NCBI GenBank assembly: GCA_046297935.1
Contig: JBKBHA010000009.1
Coordinates: 62,001 to 126,000 of the forward strand
Length of the DNA stretch: 64,000 nt
Direction of reading: 5' to 3'
Source: CAYMZZ01 sp046297935
GTDB lineage: Bacteria; Bacteroidota; Bacteroidia; Chitinophagales; Chitinophagaceae
Shown here: positions 8,492 through 17,730 of the stretch, in pieces
How the letters are laid out: every line of letters starts with the position of its first letter
Position numbering within the stretch: position 1 is the stretch's first letter
Translations under genes and position numbers: made by a program
Notes under the pieces: generated by a model
Seen by the model: only the letters and a program-made list of their open reading frames with translations
Told to the model about the DNA's origin: nothing
Databases searched by the model: none

Positions 8492-9177
8492 GCTCAACAA
8501 AAGTATTTTATGTGGAAGATGAGCTGTTTCTTGGCAAAATAGTCAAAGAAAGCCTGGAGTCGCGCGGGTTCGATGTAACCATGGAAAGCGATGGTGGTAA
8601 GGCAGTGGAAGTTTTTAAAAAGACAAATCCCGACATCTGCGTGCTCGATGTAATGCTTCCCAATAAGGATGGTTTTACCATTGCCGACGAAATACGGCAG
8701 TTGAATGAAGAAGTGCCCATTTTATTCCTTACCGCCAAAGTACAAACGGAGGATGTGGTTAAAGGCTTTTCGCTGGGCGGAAATGACTATATCCGAAAGC
8801 CTTTTAGCATGGAAGAACTGATTGTACGGATACAACATGCACTTCGTACCCGCTCCGAATCTGCACCACGCACCCATGGCGATACAGTACAACTGGGTAA
8901 GCTACAGTTTAACCTGCACCGTCAAACTCTTCAGAACGGAAATGAAGAGAAAAAGCTGTCTTTTCGGGAAAGTGAACTGCTGAAGCTTCTGTACGAAAAC
9001 CGTGATAAGATCATCGATCGTAAAGACATTCTCAATCTGCTTTGGGGAAATGATTCTTTTTTCAATAGCCGTAACCTGGATGTTTATATTACAAAACTGC
9101 GGAGTTACTTGAAAGAAGATCCGCAGCTTGAGATCATTACCATCAAAGGAATTGGTTACCGTTTTGTAACCAATTGA
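8488..9177 (+). CDS. OmpR-family response regulator
   Basis: 229 aa. The receiver domain spans 1-118, with acidic pocket Glu10/Asp11, phospho-acceptor Asp54 (CVLDVMLP), switch Thr82 and Lys104 (RKPF). A winged-helix Trans_reg_C DNA-binding domain occupies 130-228 (LSFRESELLKLL, SRNLDVYITKLRSYL, GIGYRFV). It overlaps the kinase by 4 nt. It probably binds the three AGGTTAA boxes at 6752-6789 and thus controls both its own operon and the GLPGLI gene. Confidence 0.95.
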   Translation: MSSTKVFYVEDELFLGKIVKESLESRGFDVTMESDGGKAVEVFKKTNPDICVLDVMLPNKDGFTIADEIRQLNEEVPILFLTAKVQTEDVVKGFSLGGNDYIRKPFSMEELIVRIQHALRTRSESAPRTHGDTVQLGKLQFNLHRQTLQNGNEEKKLSFRESELLKLLYENRDKIIDRKDILNLLWGNDSFFNSRNLDVYITKLRSYLKEDPQLEIITIKGIGYRFVTN

Positions 9178-9218
9178 TCATTTTTCCCCGCCGCTGTTTA
9201 ACTTTACGAAAAACCCGC

Positions 9219-9515
9219 ATGAAATTTCGTAATCTGGTTTTTCTTATTGTTGTCGCCGTCATTCTCACCGCCTGGTTTACCAAACCGAGCTACGACGATT
9301 TTATGAAGTTTCGAGAAAAACAGGCCAATGTGGCCGGCATGGCACCCTCTGTTGATTATTCAGACCTGGTGTTATACAGCCAGGTCAAGGTCACTTATTA
9401 TACAGCCCGGGAGGTGAATCTGAAATCGGCGGGAGGCGAAAAACCTGCCGTTGCCGTACCAGTTAAAACCGAAAAGTATATTGGATTATTTGGCCGCTTT
9501 TGGTCAATGGACTAG
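9219..9515 (+). CDS. Small membrane-anchored protein, possibly DUF4359-like
   Basis: 98 aa from the ATG at 9219. One N-terminal hydrophobic segment (NLVFLIVVAVILTAWFT) is followed by KPSYDDFMKF and a short extracytoplasmic domain ending in YIGLFGRFW. The layout of signal-anchor, a P-S-x-x-D-F segment and a GLFGxFW-like end resembles DUF4359 proteins, but I am not certain. The frame also opens at 9174, overlapping the regulator stop, so it may be the third gene of the kinase operon. Confidence 0.65.
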   Translation: MKFRNLVFLIVVAVILTAWFTKPSYDDFMKFREKQANVAGMAPSVDYSDLVLYSQVKVTYYTAREVNLKSAGGEKPAVAVPVKTEKYIGLFGRFWSMD

Positions 9516-9531
9516 TAAAATCACATCCACT

Positions 9532-10647
9532 TTGAATCAGTATACCGCCTGGCTCGCCGATCAGATTTTTGATGGAGAGCAATGGCATTTTCAAAAAGCT
9601 TTATTGGTAAAAGAAGGCAAAGTGCAGGCCATATTGCCAGCATCAGAATTGCCCGACAATATACCCAGCAGAACCTATCCGCCGGGAACCGTGCTGTCGC
9701 CCGCGTTTATTGATTTGCAGATTTACGGTGCCATGGGTAAACTGTTATCAGTACACCCCGCCACTTACGCGCTCGACAGCCTTCAGCAATATACCCTTAA
9801 GGGAGGCACCGCCTGGACCCTGCCAACTGTTTCAACCAATACTTACGAGGTTTTTCATCAATGTATTGATGCCGTACGCGCATTTTGGCAGCAGGGTGGC
9901 AATGGTATTCTTGGTCTTCATATCGAAGGACCCTGGCTACACCCGCTCCGCAAGGGTGCCCACCGGGAAGAATGGATTCATAAACCCTCGGCAGATCAGG
10001 TAAAGTCGCTGCTTGAATATGGTAAAGGGGTGATAAAAATGATTACACTGGCACCGGAAGTTGTTGGAGACGACACAATTGATCTGGTGCGTTCATACGG
10101 CGTTATTATTTCTGCAGGGCATAGTAATGCGACTTATGAGGAAGCCACACATTCTTTTTCCAAAGGCATTTCGGCGGTTACTCACCTGTTTAATGCCATG
10201 AGCCCGTTGCAACATCGAGCGCCGGGTCTGGCCGGGGCAGCGCTCGATCACTCTTCGGTCATGGTCAGTTTTATACCGGATGGTTACCATGTCGATTTTG
10301 CTGCTTTGCGAATCGCCCATAGGGCAGCAGGCGAGCGGCTGTTTGTGATTACCGATGCGGTTACCGACTGCAATGAGGGTCCTTATCCGCACCAGTTGGC
10401 GGGCGACAAATATGAATCGAATGGCGTATTGAGCGGCTCGGCTCTGCAAATGAATCAGGCAGTAAGGAACCTGGTAAGAAAAATGAATCTGGCTCCGGCC
10501 GAAGCGATCCGTTTATGCAGCGTAAACCCTGCCCGGTTATTTGGCCGCCCCGATATTACCGGCAAACTACTACCCGGGCATCGTGCCGACCTGGTGTTGA
10601 TGAATGAAGACTTTGAAGTGCTGGAAACTTACCGGTCACCAGTTTGA
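9532..10647 (+). CDS. nagA: N-acetylglucosamine-6-phosphate deacetylase
   Basis: About 371 aa from a TTG at 9532. An in-frame ATG at 9451 would overlap the previous gene by 65 nt and add residues the family does not need. It is a metal-dependent amidohydrolase converting GlcNAc-6-P to GlcN-6-P plus acetate. Motifs: SPAFIDLQIYGA, HIEGPWLHPLRKGAH with the metal-binding Glu, SAGHSNATYEEA, THLFNAMSPLQHRAPG, PDGYHVD and the catalytic Asp in VITDAVTD. Length is normal. No nagB lies nearby. It is convergent with the DUF3817 gene, the two stops being directly adjacent. Confidence 0.9.
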   Translation: MNQYTAWLADQIFDGEQWHFQKALLVKEGKVQAILPASELPDNIPSRTYPPGTVLSPAFIDLQIYGAMGKLLSVHPATYALDSLQQYTLKGGTAWTLPTVSTNTYEVFHQCIDAVRAFWQQGGNGILGLHIEGPWLHPLRKGAHREEWIHKPSADQVKSLLEYGKGVIKMITLAPEVVGDDTIDLVRSYGVIISAGHSNATYEEATHSFSKGISAVTHLFNAMSPLQHRAPGLAGAALDHSSVMVSFIPDGYHVDFAALRIAHRAAGERLFVITDAVTDCNEGPYPHQLAGDKYESNGVLSGSALQMNQAVRNLVRKMNLAPAEAIRLCSVNPARLFGRPDITGKLLPGHRADLVLMNEDFEVLETYRSPV

Positions 10648-10965
10648 TCAGGCGGATGTGGTTTCAATAGCCTGCTGCTCTTTCCTCCATTGTTTGTCCA
10701 TAACCATGGTGCCAAAGGGCAATAGCGATGCCAGCACCGCTTTGGCCAGCCACATGAAGTCCTTTTTGTATTCCGTCTTTGCTTCCCAGCCCAGAATCAG
10801 AAAAGCAATGATCAAAAGTCCGTGTGCACTGCCCACAATTGTAACGGCCATGGGCATATTGGCCAGATATTTCAAAGGCATGGCTACAAACAACAACAAA
10901 AGGAAAGAAATGCCTTCGGCCAGTGCGGTATGACGGAAAAGACGAAATGTTTTACTCGATTTCAT
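10648..10965 (-). CDS. DUF3817 integral membrane protein
   Basis: 105 aa with three predicted membrane helices (SFLLLLFVAMPLKYL, VTIVGSAHGLLIIAFLILG, AVLASLLPFGTMVMD). The pattern FRxxAxAEGISFLLLL...GxAHGLL...PFGTMVMDK is that of DUF3817 proteins, small inner-membrane proteins of unknown function. It abuts the nagA stop in convergent orientation, and mqnC lies upstream on the same strand after a 59-bp gap. Confidence 0.85.
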   Translation of the reverse strand: MKSSKTFRLFRHTALAEGISFLLLLFVAMPLKYLANMPMAVTIVGSAHGLLIIAFLILGWEAKTEYKKDFMWLAKAVLASLLPFGTMVMDKQWRKEQQAIETTSA

Positions 10966-11024
10966 ACTAAACTATTCGAGGCGCAAAGCTATGGTGAAGA
11001 AAATGGCCCTGCCTCATTTGATTG

Positions 11025-12152
11025 TCAATAATTGATGATCTGCTCCTCAATGGCATCGGGTATCTGGCGCCACTCATATTGCTGATTGCGGAGCTGCGGA
11101 ATGAATCCAGCCTCCTGAATTGCGTTTTGAATGGTTTTATAGGTAAAACGGTGGGGCGCACCGGCGGCACTCACTACATTTTCTTCAATCATGATGCTGC
11201 CAAAGTCGTTGGCGCCGGCATGCAGACAAACCTGAGCGGTCTGTTTGCCCACGGTAAGCCAGCTGGCCTGAATATTCTTCACGTTGGGAAGCATGATCCG
11301 GCTCAATGCAATCATCCGAATGTATTCGTCGGCGGTAGTAAGGTTATGAACTCCTCTGATGCGTGCCAGGAGTGTATCCACATCCTGAAATGTCCAGGGA
11401 ATAAAAGCCAAAAAGCCCTTGGCATGTTCCGGCTTTCTGCTCTGCACTTCGCGAATTTTCACCAGGTGCTCAAATCGTTCCTCAATGGTTTCCACATGGC
11501 CAAACATCATCGTTGCCGAGCTGGTGATGTCGAGCTTATGTGCTTCATGCATAATGTCGAGCCATTCCTGCGCACCACACTTGCCTTTGGAAATCAGGCG
11601 GCGAACGCGATCAATCAATATCTCTGCACCTGCTCCGGGTAGTGAATCCAACCCAGCTTCCTTCAGCGCCATCAACACCTCGCGGTGGGTGCTTCTTTCG
11701 AGCTTGGTGATATGCGCCACTTCGGGAGGCCCCAGCGCATGAAGGCGGATATCGGGAAATTCGGCTTTGATCTGACGGAAAGTGTCGACATAAAACTGAA
11801 GTCCCAGCTCAGGATGATGACCACCCTGCAGCAACAACTGATCGCCCCCCAGACGAAGTGTTTCTTCAATTTTTTGCCGATAGGTAGGCATATCGGTGAT
11901 ATATGCTTCGGTATGACCTGGTATGCGAAAGAAATTGCAGAATTTACAATTGGCAATACACACATTGGTGGTGTTCACGTTCCGGTCTATCTGCCAGGTA
12001 ACGCGACCATGTGGTACCTGCTGTTTGCGGAGCTGATCGGCCACCAGCATCAGGTCGGTCAGAGGTGCATGATGGTATAGCGCCACGCCTTCTTCTACAC
12101 TGAGGTAGCCAAAACCGGCGGCCTTATTCAACAATTCGGAGATTTCTGCCAT
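11025..12152 (-). CDS. mqnC: Cyclic dehypoxanthinyl futalosine synthase
   Basis: 375 aa radical-SAM enzyme of the futalosine route to menaquinone, converting dehypoxanthinyl futalosine to its cyclic form. The [4Fe-4S] motif is CIANCKFC (Cys65, Cys69, Cys72). Further family signatures are VTWQIDRNVNTTNVC, CNFFRIPGHTEAYIT, LLLQGGHHPELGL, HALGPPEVAH and DFGSIMIEENVVSAAG. The pattern fits MqnC rather than MqnE. The product would feed the quinone pool oxidised by the Alternative Complex III encoded at 38-47 kb. A TACTTTTG box at 12192-12199 (minus) is a possible promoter. Confidence 0.93.
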   Translation of the reverse strand: MAEISELLNKAAGFGYLSVEEGVALYHHAPLTDLMLVADQLRKQQVPHGRVTWQIDRNVNTTNVCIANCKFCNFFRIPGHTEAYITDMPTYRQKIEETLRLGGDQLLLQGGHHPELGLQFYVDTFRQIKAEFPDIRLHALGPPEVAHITKLERSTHREVLMALKEAGLDSLPGAGAEILIDRVRRLISKGKCGAQEWLDIMHEAHKLDITSSATMMFGHVETIEERFEHLVKIREVQSRKPEHAKGFLAFIPWTFQDVDTLLARIRGVHNLTTADEYIRMIALSRIMLPNVKNIQASWLTVGKQTAQVCLHAGANDFGSIMIEENVVSAAGAPHRFTYKTIQNAIQEAGFIPQLRNQQYEWRQIPDAIEEQIINY

Positions 12153-12340
12153 TTCAGGTTAATTTTCGGCTGCAAAGCGCCGGTACAACTGCAAAAGTAC
12201 AATGCATTAACAAGAAAAGGGATAAGAGGTTTGCCGGCCGCAGCCATTTGAACTAAATTACAAGTAATTATGTGGGCTGTAAGCAACAAAACAGCGTTTT
12301 GATTTGTCTGTTCCATTTTACCGGACCACATAACTGCTGT

Positions 12341-13594
12341 ATGAAATTTCGCCGGATCTTTTGTCTGCTGCTGGGCTGTCATTTGCTTTTTTGCGCTAAC
12401 CTGTCGGCGCAGGAAGAATTTGTAGAACCTCCCAGCCAATTGCTAACCCGCATTCCATTTGAACAACTTACCGGTGGTGTCATTGTATTTCGTGCACAGC
12501 TTGACCAGTTTCCCGACACACTTCGATTCATACTGGATACCGGCAGCAGCGGCATTTCGCTCGACTCCACTACCGCCGCCTATTTCGGTCTTCAGCCCGA
12601 ACCTTCTAATCGCTCTATTCGGGGCATCGGAGGTATTCGAAAAGTCAGCTTTCTCAACGATCGCACGCTCAGGTTTCCAAACTTGAATGTCGACAGCCTC
12701 GATTTTCATGTAAACGACTACAGCATCTTGACCAACGTGTATGGCTTGCATGTAGACGGAATTGTGGGCTACTCCCTGTTGAATCGATACATTGTAAAGG
12801 TCAATTACGACAGTCTCTTTATTGAAATATGCAGCAAAGGCATGATCCGTTACCCCAAGGGTGGATTTTTACTAAAACCGTCAATGGGTACACTTCCCGT
12901 GCATTTTGCAAAAGTGCGCGACGCCAAAAGTCATAATGTGCGTTTTCTGCACGACATCGGCGCAGGTCTCTGCCTAATGCTATCATCTGATTTTGTGGGC
13001 GACAGTGGTACCATTAGTCGGAAACGCGTAGTGTTGTCGAAGGAAGCAGAAGGTGTGGGAGGCACCATCGATATGAAAGTTACGATCGTTAAAGAGCTGA
13101 AGATAGGTCCCTACCGGTTTCGAAATGTGCCCACCTATATTTTCGACGACGAATATAACGTAACCTCTTACCCATTCCTGGCTGGCATTATCGGGAACGA
13201 CATCTTCAGACGGTTCAACACGATTATCAACTACCCCCGACGTGATATTTACCTGGTACCCAACAGCCATTACCGCGACCCATTCGACTACTCTTATTCG
13301 GGTATGGAGTTGTATTATGTAGATGGTAAAATACTGCTGGGCGATGTAGCCAAGGGCTCACCCGCAGAAGCCGCCGGACTGAAAGAGGGCGACGAGGTGA
13401 TTGCACTGAATAATAATTTTACTCAGAACTTTAACAATTATAAGTATATCATTCAGTCTACAACCGGCAAGCTCAAGATCATCGTTATGCGCAACGGCGA
13501 ACTGCAGCAGTATGAGATAAAAATGAAAACGATCATTCAGAAAAAGAAGATTCGTTTGCGCCGGCAAAAGGATATTACCAGACAGCCGGATTGA
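12341..13594 (+). CDS. Retropepsin-like aspartyl protease with C-terminal PDZ domain
   Basis: 417 aa from the ATG at 12341, which gives a Sec signal (IFCLLLGCHLLFCANLSAQ). Two retroviral-type aspartyl protease lobes follow. The first has the catalytic FILDTGSSGISL. The second has FLHDIGAGLCLML, where DTG has become DIG. A PDZ domain lies at about 330-405 (GDVAKGSPAEAAGLKEGDEVIALNN). The C-terminus is strongly basic (KKKIRLRRQKD). This layout is common in Bacteroidota periplasmic proteases. The downstream M16 gene begins 77 bp later with its own promoter-like box. Confidence 0.88.
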   Translation: MKFRRIFCLLLGCHLLFCANLSAQEEFVEPPSQLLTRIPFEQLTGGVIVFRAQLDQFPDTLRFILDTGSSGISLDSTTAAYFGLQPEPSNRSIRGIGGIRKVSFLNDRTLRFPNLNVDSLDFHVNDYSILTNVYGLHVDGIVGYSLLNRYIVKVNYDSLFIEICSKGMIRYPKGGFLLKPSMGTLPVHFAKVRDAKSHNVRFLHDIGAGLCLMLSSDFVGDSGTISRKRVVLSKEAEGVGGTIDMKVTIVKELKIGPYRFRNVPTYIFDDEYNVTSYPFLAGIIGNDIFRRFNTIINYPRRDIYLVPNSHYRDPFDYSYSGMELYYVDGKILLGDVAKGSPAEAAGLKEGDEVIALNNNFTQNFNNYKYIIQSTTGKLKIIVMRNGELQQYEIKMKTIIQKKKIRLRRQKDITRQPD

Positions 13595-13622
13595 GTGCTG
13601 TCATTTCTTGCCTTCTCTGTCG

Positions 13623-13630
13623 TAATTTTG
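13623..13630 (+). promoter_or_regulatory. Candidate -7 element for the M16 pair
   Basis: TAATTTTG matches TAnnTTTG exactly and lies 41 bp before the ATG at 13672. A TTG at 13608 is closer than the usual 17-23 bp, so the -33 element is doubtful. Confidence 0.4.
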
Positions 13631-13671
13631 CCGTTTGGCAGCCCTGCCTCAAAAAGGAGTTTTTTAGGAAT

Positions 13672-14910
13672 ATGATACAATTTGAGCGTTTTACTCTTTC
13701 CAACGGATTGAGAGTCATAGTACATGAAGATAATTCAACACCCATGGCCGTGGTCAACATTATGTACGATGTGGGTGCGCGCGACGAGGATCCACGCCAA
13801 ACCGGCTTTGCCCATTTATTTGAACACCTCATGTTCGGCGGCTCGGTGAACATACCTGGCTACGATGAACCATTGCAAATGGCCGGCGGTGAGAACAATG
13901 CATACACCACAAATGACCTCACCAACTATCATGTGCAGGTACCATCGGAAAACCTGGAAACAGCGTTCTGGCTCGAGAGCGATCGCATGTTGTCGTTGGC
14001 ATTTAGCGAAAAAAGTCTGGATGTACAACGGAAGGTAGTTTGCGAAGAGTTTAAAGAACATTATCTGACCAAGCCTTATGGTGATGTATGGCACCGCATG
14101 CGCGAGCTGGCTTATCAGCAGCACCCTTATCGCTGGATGACCATCGGCAAGGAGCTTTCGCATATCGAAAATGCCGCCCTGCAGGATGTAAAAAATTTCT
14201 TCTCCAAATTTTACCGACCCGTAAATGCTGTAATGGTTGTTGCCGGCAATGTAACGCTTGACCGTGTGAAACAACTGGCCGAAAAATGGTTTGAAGACAT
14301 TCCCGCCGGTGAGCCGTATAAGCGCAATTTACCACAGGAACCTGAACAAACTGCGCCGCGCCGACTGGAGATAAAAGCGCCCGTGCCACTCGATGCCTTC
14401 TACAAAACCTGGCATATGGCTTCGCGCCTCGATCGCCGTTATTATATTACCGATCTTATTACCGACATTCTGGGAGGCGGCGGTTCTTCGCGCCTGCATC
14501 AGTCGCTGGTTAAAGAGCAGAAATTATTCAGCAATATCGAATGTTACCATTTTGGCGCTACCGATGCCGGCCTAGTTTGTATTGAAGGAAAACTGGTAAA
14601 AGGCGTAAAGTTGGAAGATGCCGAAAAAGCAGTGGAGGCAGAATTGGAAAAAATGAAAACCGCCTGGGTGACTCCCGAAGAACTGCAAAAAGTGAAAAAC
14701 AAAACAGAAAGCATGATTGCTTTCGAAGACATGAGCGTGATGAGCCGTGCCAACAGCCTGGCCTATTACGAACTGCTGGGCGACGCAGCCTGGATGAATT
14801 TTGAGCTCGACAAGTATGCGTCAGTCACTACCGAAGACCTGTTGCAGGAAAGTCGCAAGATCTTCCGCGAAGAAAATAGCAATACCATTTATTACCGTGC
14901 TCATAATTGA
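13672..14910 (+). CDS. M16 family zinc peptidase, catalytic subunit
   Basis: 412 aa. I chose the ATG at 13672 because it gives the standard M16 opening MIQFERFTLSNGLRVIVHED. The inverted zinc motif HLFEH lies at about residues 48-52. The distal zinc Glu is expected in ESLD/VCEEFKEH, and a second-half domain carries ILGGGGSSRLHQSL. No signal peptide is present, so it is probably cytoplasmic or exported differently. The next gene encodes a non-catalytic M16 subunit 11 bp downstream; the pair would form a heterodimeric clamshell peptidase. Confidence 0.92.
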   Translation: MIQFERFTLSNGLRVIVHEDNSTPMAVVNIMYDVGARDEDPRQTGFAHLFEHLMFGGSVNIPGYDEPLQMAGGENNAYTTNDLTNYHVQVPSENLETAFWLESDRMLSLAFSEKSLDVQRKVVCEEFKEHYLTKPYGDVWHRMRELAYQQHPYRWMTIGKELSHIENAALQDVKNFFSKFYRPVNAVMVVAGNVTLDRVKQLAEKWFEDIPAGEPYKRNLPQEPEQTAPRRLEIKAPVPLDAFYKTWHMASRLDRRYYITDLITDILGGGGSSRLHQSLVKEQKLFSNIECYHFGATDAGLVCIEGKLVKGVKLEDAEKAVEAELEKMKTAWVTPEELQKVKNKTESMIAFEDMSVMSRANSLAYYELLGDAAWMNFELDKYASVTTEDLLQESRKIFREENSNTIYYRAHN

Positions 14911-14921
14911 GGAATACTGAT

Positions 14922-16214
14922 ATGAATCTGAAGACTGCCAAGCTTAACCGTAAATTAGCCCCGCCAATTGTAGATGCTGTAAATTTTCATCTGCTTCTGA
15001 AGCCTTATCGTAAAATGGTATTGAAAAACGGGGTGGAAGTGTATTGCATTGATGCTGGTGCCGAAGAAGTGATGAGCCTGGAATGGGTATTTTTTGCCGG
15101 CAATAGCCGGGAAAAACAGAACCTCGTGGCAGCGTCGACCAATTTTCTGTTGAAAAATGGAACCAGCACGCACAGTGCTTTTCAAATCAACGAGCATTTT
15201 GATTATTATGGTTCGTATTTCAATCGCGCCTGTTATAACGAAACAGCCACGCTGAGTTTGCATACGCTCAGCAAATACCTGAAGGAGTTGTTGCCCATGG
15301 TGCGCGAGCTGATTACTGATTCGGTGTTGCCGCAGGAAGAACTCGATATTTATCGGCAAAACATGAAGCAGCGCCTGAAAGTCAACCTTCGTAAAAACGA
15401 CTTTGTTGCAGGCCGCCTGATTGATGTTTACCTTTTTGGTGAGCAGCATCCCTACGGTAAATTTTCAAAAGCAGAAGATTTCGACGCATTGCAACGGGAG
15501 CAGTTGCTGGAGTTTTATCGCAACTATTATCAAAGTGGCCAGCTCATCATATTTGCTGCAGGTAAACTGCCCGCCGATCTGGAGCAATTGTTGAATGAAC
15601 AGTTTGGCGACCTGCCTGTACAAAAGCGACCCACGCCGGTGCACGCCATTACCCCTGCAATTGAAAAAACATACCGTATTACCAATGATCCCGATGGTGT
15701 GCAGGGCAGCATCCGAATGGCCCGCCCATTCCCCAGCCGCCACCATCCTGATTTTATCAGAACACAGGTGCTCAATACGCTGTTTGGAGGCTTTTTTGGC
15801 TCCAGGCTCATGCTGAACATCAGAGAAGACAAAGGCTATACTTACGGTATCCAGAGTTATCTGGTGAACCACCTGCAGGAGTCGGCCTGGATGATCAGTA
15901 CTGAAGCGGGCCGCGATGTGGCTGAAGCAGCTATTGAGGAAGTGAAAAAAGAAATGAATTTGCTTCGCAATGAAAAAGTAGATGAGGAAGAACTCTTGCT
16001 GGTAAAAAATTATATGATGGGTGGATTGCTCGCAGAGCTCGACGGTCCATTTCAAATCATTGCCCGCTGGAAAAACATTGTGCTTCATCAACTCGAGCAT
16101 GATTATTTTCAACGATCTGTTGATACCATCCGAAACATCACGGCCGATGAGCTACAGGAGCTGGCCCAACGCTACCTCGATCCCGAGTCGTTTTATGATC
16201 TGATCGTGGTGTAG
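14922..16214 (+). CDS. M16 family peptidase, non-catalytic subunit
   Basis: 430 aa from the ATG at 14922. It aligns in layout with its upstream neighbour but has no HxxEH: the corresponding region reads NFLLKNGTSTHSAFQINEHFDYYGSYF. The C-terminal half keeps the substrate-binding Arg/Tyr pair of non-catalytic M16 partners (SRLMLNIREDKGYTYGIQSYL). This division of labour, zinc in one subunit and the R/Y pair in the other, is known for two-gene M16B systems. It is 11 bp downstream and clearly in the same operon. Confidence 0.9.
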   Translation: MNLKTAKLNRKLAPPIVDAVNFHLLLKPYRKMVLKNGVEVYCIDAGAEEVMSLEWVFFAGNSREKQNLVAASTNFLLKNGTSTHSAFQINEHFDYYGSYFNRACYNETATLSLHTLSKYLKELLPMVRELITDSVLPQEELDIYRQNMKQRLKVNLRKNDFVAGRLIDVYLFGEQHPYGKFSKAEDFDALQREQLLEFYRNYYQSGQLIIFAAGKLPADLEQLLNEQFGDLPVQKRPTPVHAITPAIEKTYRITNDPDGVQGSIRMARPFPSRHHPDFIRTQVLNTLFGGFFGSRLMLNIREDKGYTYGIQSYLVNHLQESAWMISTEAGRDVAEAAIEEVKKEMNLLRNEKVDEEELLLVKNYMMGGLLAELDGPFQIIARWKNIVLHQLEHDYFQRSVDTIRNITADELQELAQRYLDPESFYDLIVV

Positions 16215-16272
16215 GATTCAGGCAACGGCCCATTTTCGTGGTATTGTGGTGTTTGGGTGCTACTTTTACAGT

Positions 16273-16629
16273 ATGAGATGGATCATTCGGTTATTGGTTA
16301 TTGCAGCCATTGCCTATATTCTTTCGCAAGTGCTGCCCGGCATTCAAATGCGTAGCTACGGCTCCGCCATTTGGTTTGCCATATTGCTCAGTATCCTGAA
16401 TGTATTGCTGCGGCCATTACTGATCATTCTCACTTTACCACTTACCATTTTTACGTTTGGCTTATTTCTGCTTGTTATAAATACACTCATGGTCATGCTG
16501 GCGGGCGAGTGGATCGATGGAATTGAAATAGAAAGTTTTGGCTGGGGATTTCTATTTAGCCTGCTCCTTACAATCACCACGTCGGCATTATTCCGCGAGG
16601 AAGACCGCCAGCGACGAAATCAGGAGTAA
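16273..16629 (+). CDS. Phage-holin-family (superfamily IV) membrane protein
   Basis: 118 aa with four hydrophobic helices and the family pattern LPGIQMRSYGSAIWFAILLSILN...RPLLIILTLPLTIFTFGLFLLVINTLM (PF04020). Despite the name, such genes are chromosomal and conserved in many bacteria, and nothing phage-like surrounds this one. The ATG at 16273 is preferred over the GTG at 16246 because the hydrophobic start MRWIIRLLVIAAIAY fits better. It lies 10 bp before the DUF4421 gene. Confidence 0.87.
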   Translation: MRWIIRLLVIAAIAYILSQVLPGIQMRSYGSAIWFAILLSILNVLLRPLLIILTLPLTIFTFGLFLLVINTLMVMLAGEWIDGIEIESFGWGFLFSLLLTITTSALFREEDRQRRNQE

Positions 16630-16639
16630 CACCTGCCTC

Positions 16640-17704
16640 ATGAAAACTCTCCGGCCTAAAATATGCCTGCATCCTTGTTCGATCAGGCTTTTTATGATGC
16701 TGCTGGTCTCTTCCGTCTGCTTTGCGTCAATCGGCATCGCTCAATCAGACAGTAGCGTTCGCCGCACTTCTTACAAAACGTATCCCCGACAGCTTACGGG
16801 TCGATTTTTTTTGTCGAAAAAATATACCGACTTCGTGTTGGGTGGTTCACGCGAACTGGCCGACTTGCGTTACCGACCGAACAATGGTTTTAGTGCCGGA
16901 GTGGGTGCCAGTTATGGAATTGCGACCCTGAACCTCGGATTCAATATCGGTTTTCTGGATCGCAACCGCGATGAGCGGGGCAAAACGGAATTTCTCGACC
17001 TGCAGTCGCATATATATCCACGCAAGTGGGTGATAGATCTCTATGGTCAGTTTTACAGGGGATATTTTATTTCGCCTCGTGGTACCGCAGCCCCTACAGG
17101 GGATACTTATTATCTGCGCCCCGATATGAAACTACGGTTGCTGGGTGCTTCGGTGTATCGGCTACTGCGGCCGGATCGGTTTTCGTATCGGGCTGCATTT
17201 TTGCAAACCGAATGGCAACAACACTCTGCCGGCTCCTGGCTGCTTGGACTGGAAGCTTACTCCGGCTCGGTACGTGCCGACAGCGCATTTCTGCCTGCAT
17301 TAGCGGCATCTGATTATACACACGACAATGTAGACCAGCTCAACTTTGTGGAATTCGGGCCGGGGGCAGGGTATGCTTATACGGCTGTGTGGAAGCGGCA
17401 TTTGTTTGCAACCGGGAGTATCACGGTCAATGCGGATTTAAGTTTTGTGAAGGAGCGGGTGAATGGGGTAACATACAACGAAACCCGCGTGAGCCCGAAT
17501 CTTACATTGCGTGCTGTTGTTGGATACAACACCGATCTCTGGTGTCTTTCACTATCGTGGGTTAATAATAATCTGAACTTGCAGGGTGCTTCTGTTCGCG
17601 AAAGCTACTGGATGCGCACCGGCAATATCCGTTTCACCATCGCCCGCCGCTTCCGCCCCGGCAAATCAGTAACCGACCGCCTCAAACCGCTGGAAACGAA
17701 GTAA
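16640..17704 (+). CDS. DUF4421 outer-membrane protein (copy 1)
   Basis: 354 aa from the ATG at 16640, giving a Sec signal ending in SIGIAQSD. The DUF4421 pattern is clear: RFFLSKKYTDFVLG, LRYRPNNGFSAGVGASY, DLYGQFYRGYF, YYLRPDMKLRLLGASVYRL and RFSYRAAFLQTEWQQ. The alternating strands suggest a beta-barrel in the outer membrane, of unknown function. A paralogue at 20643-21677 shares these blocks in order. The upstream open frame to 16538 overlaps the holin-like gene and is not needed. Confidence 0.87.
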   Translation: MKTLRPKICLHPCSIRLFMMLLVSSVCFASIGIAQSDSSVRRTSYKTYPRQLTGRFFLSKKYTDFVLGGSRELADLRYRPNNGFSAGVGASYGIATLNLGFNIGFLDRNRDERGKTEFLDLQSHIYPRKWVIDLYGQFYRGYFISPRGTAAPTGDTYYLRPDMKLRLLGASVYRLLRPDRFSYRAAFLQTEWQQHSAGSWLLGLEAYSGSVRADSAFLPALAASDYTHDNVDQLNFVEFGPGAGYAYTAVWKRHLFATGSITVNADLSFVKERVNGVTYNETRVSPNLTLRAVVGYNTDLWCLSLSWVNNNLNLQGASVRESYWMRTGNIRFTIARRFRPGKSVTDRLKPLETK

Positions 17705-17730
17705 ATCAGTTTGTTGGAATTAGTAGGAAA

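Noticed and set aside
16273..16629. Prophage remnant, from the holin-family protein
   Set aside because: This holin superfamily IV membrane protein is a common chromosomal gene, and no other phage-like gene is nearby.
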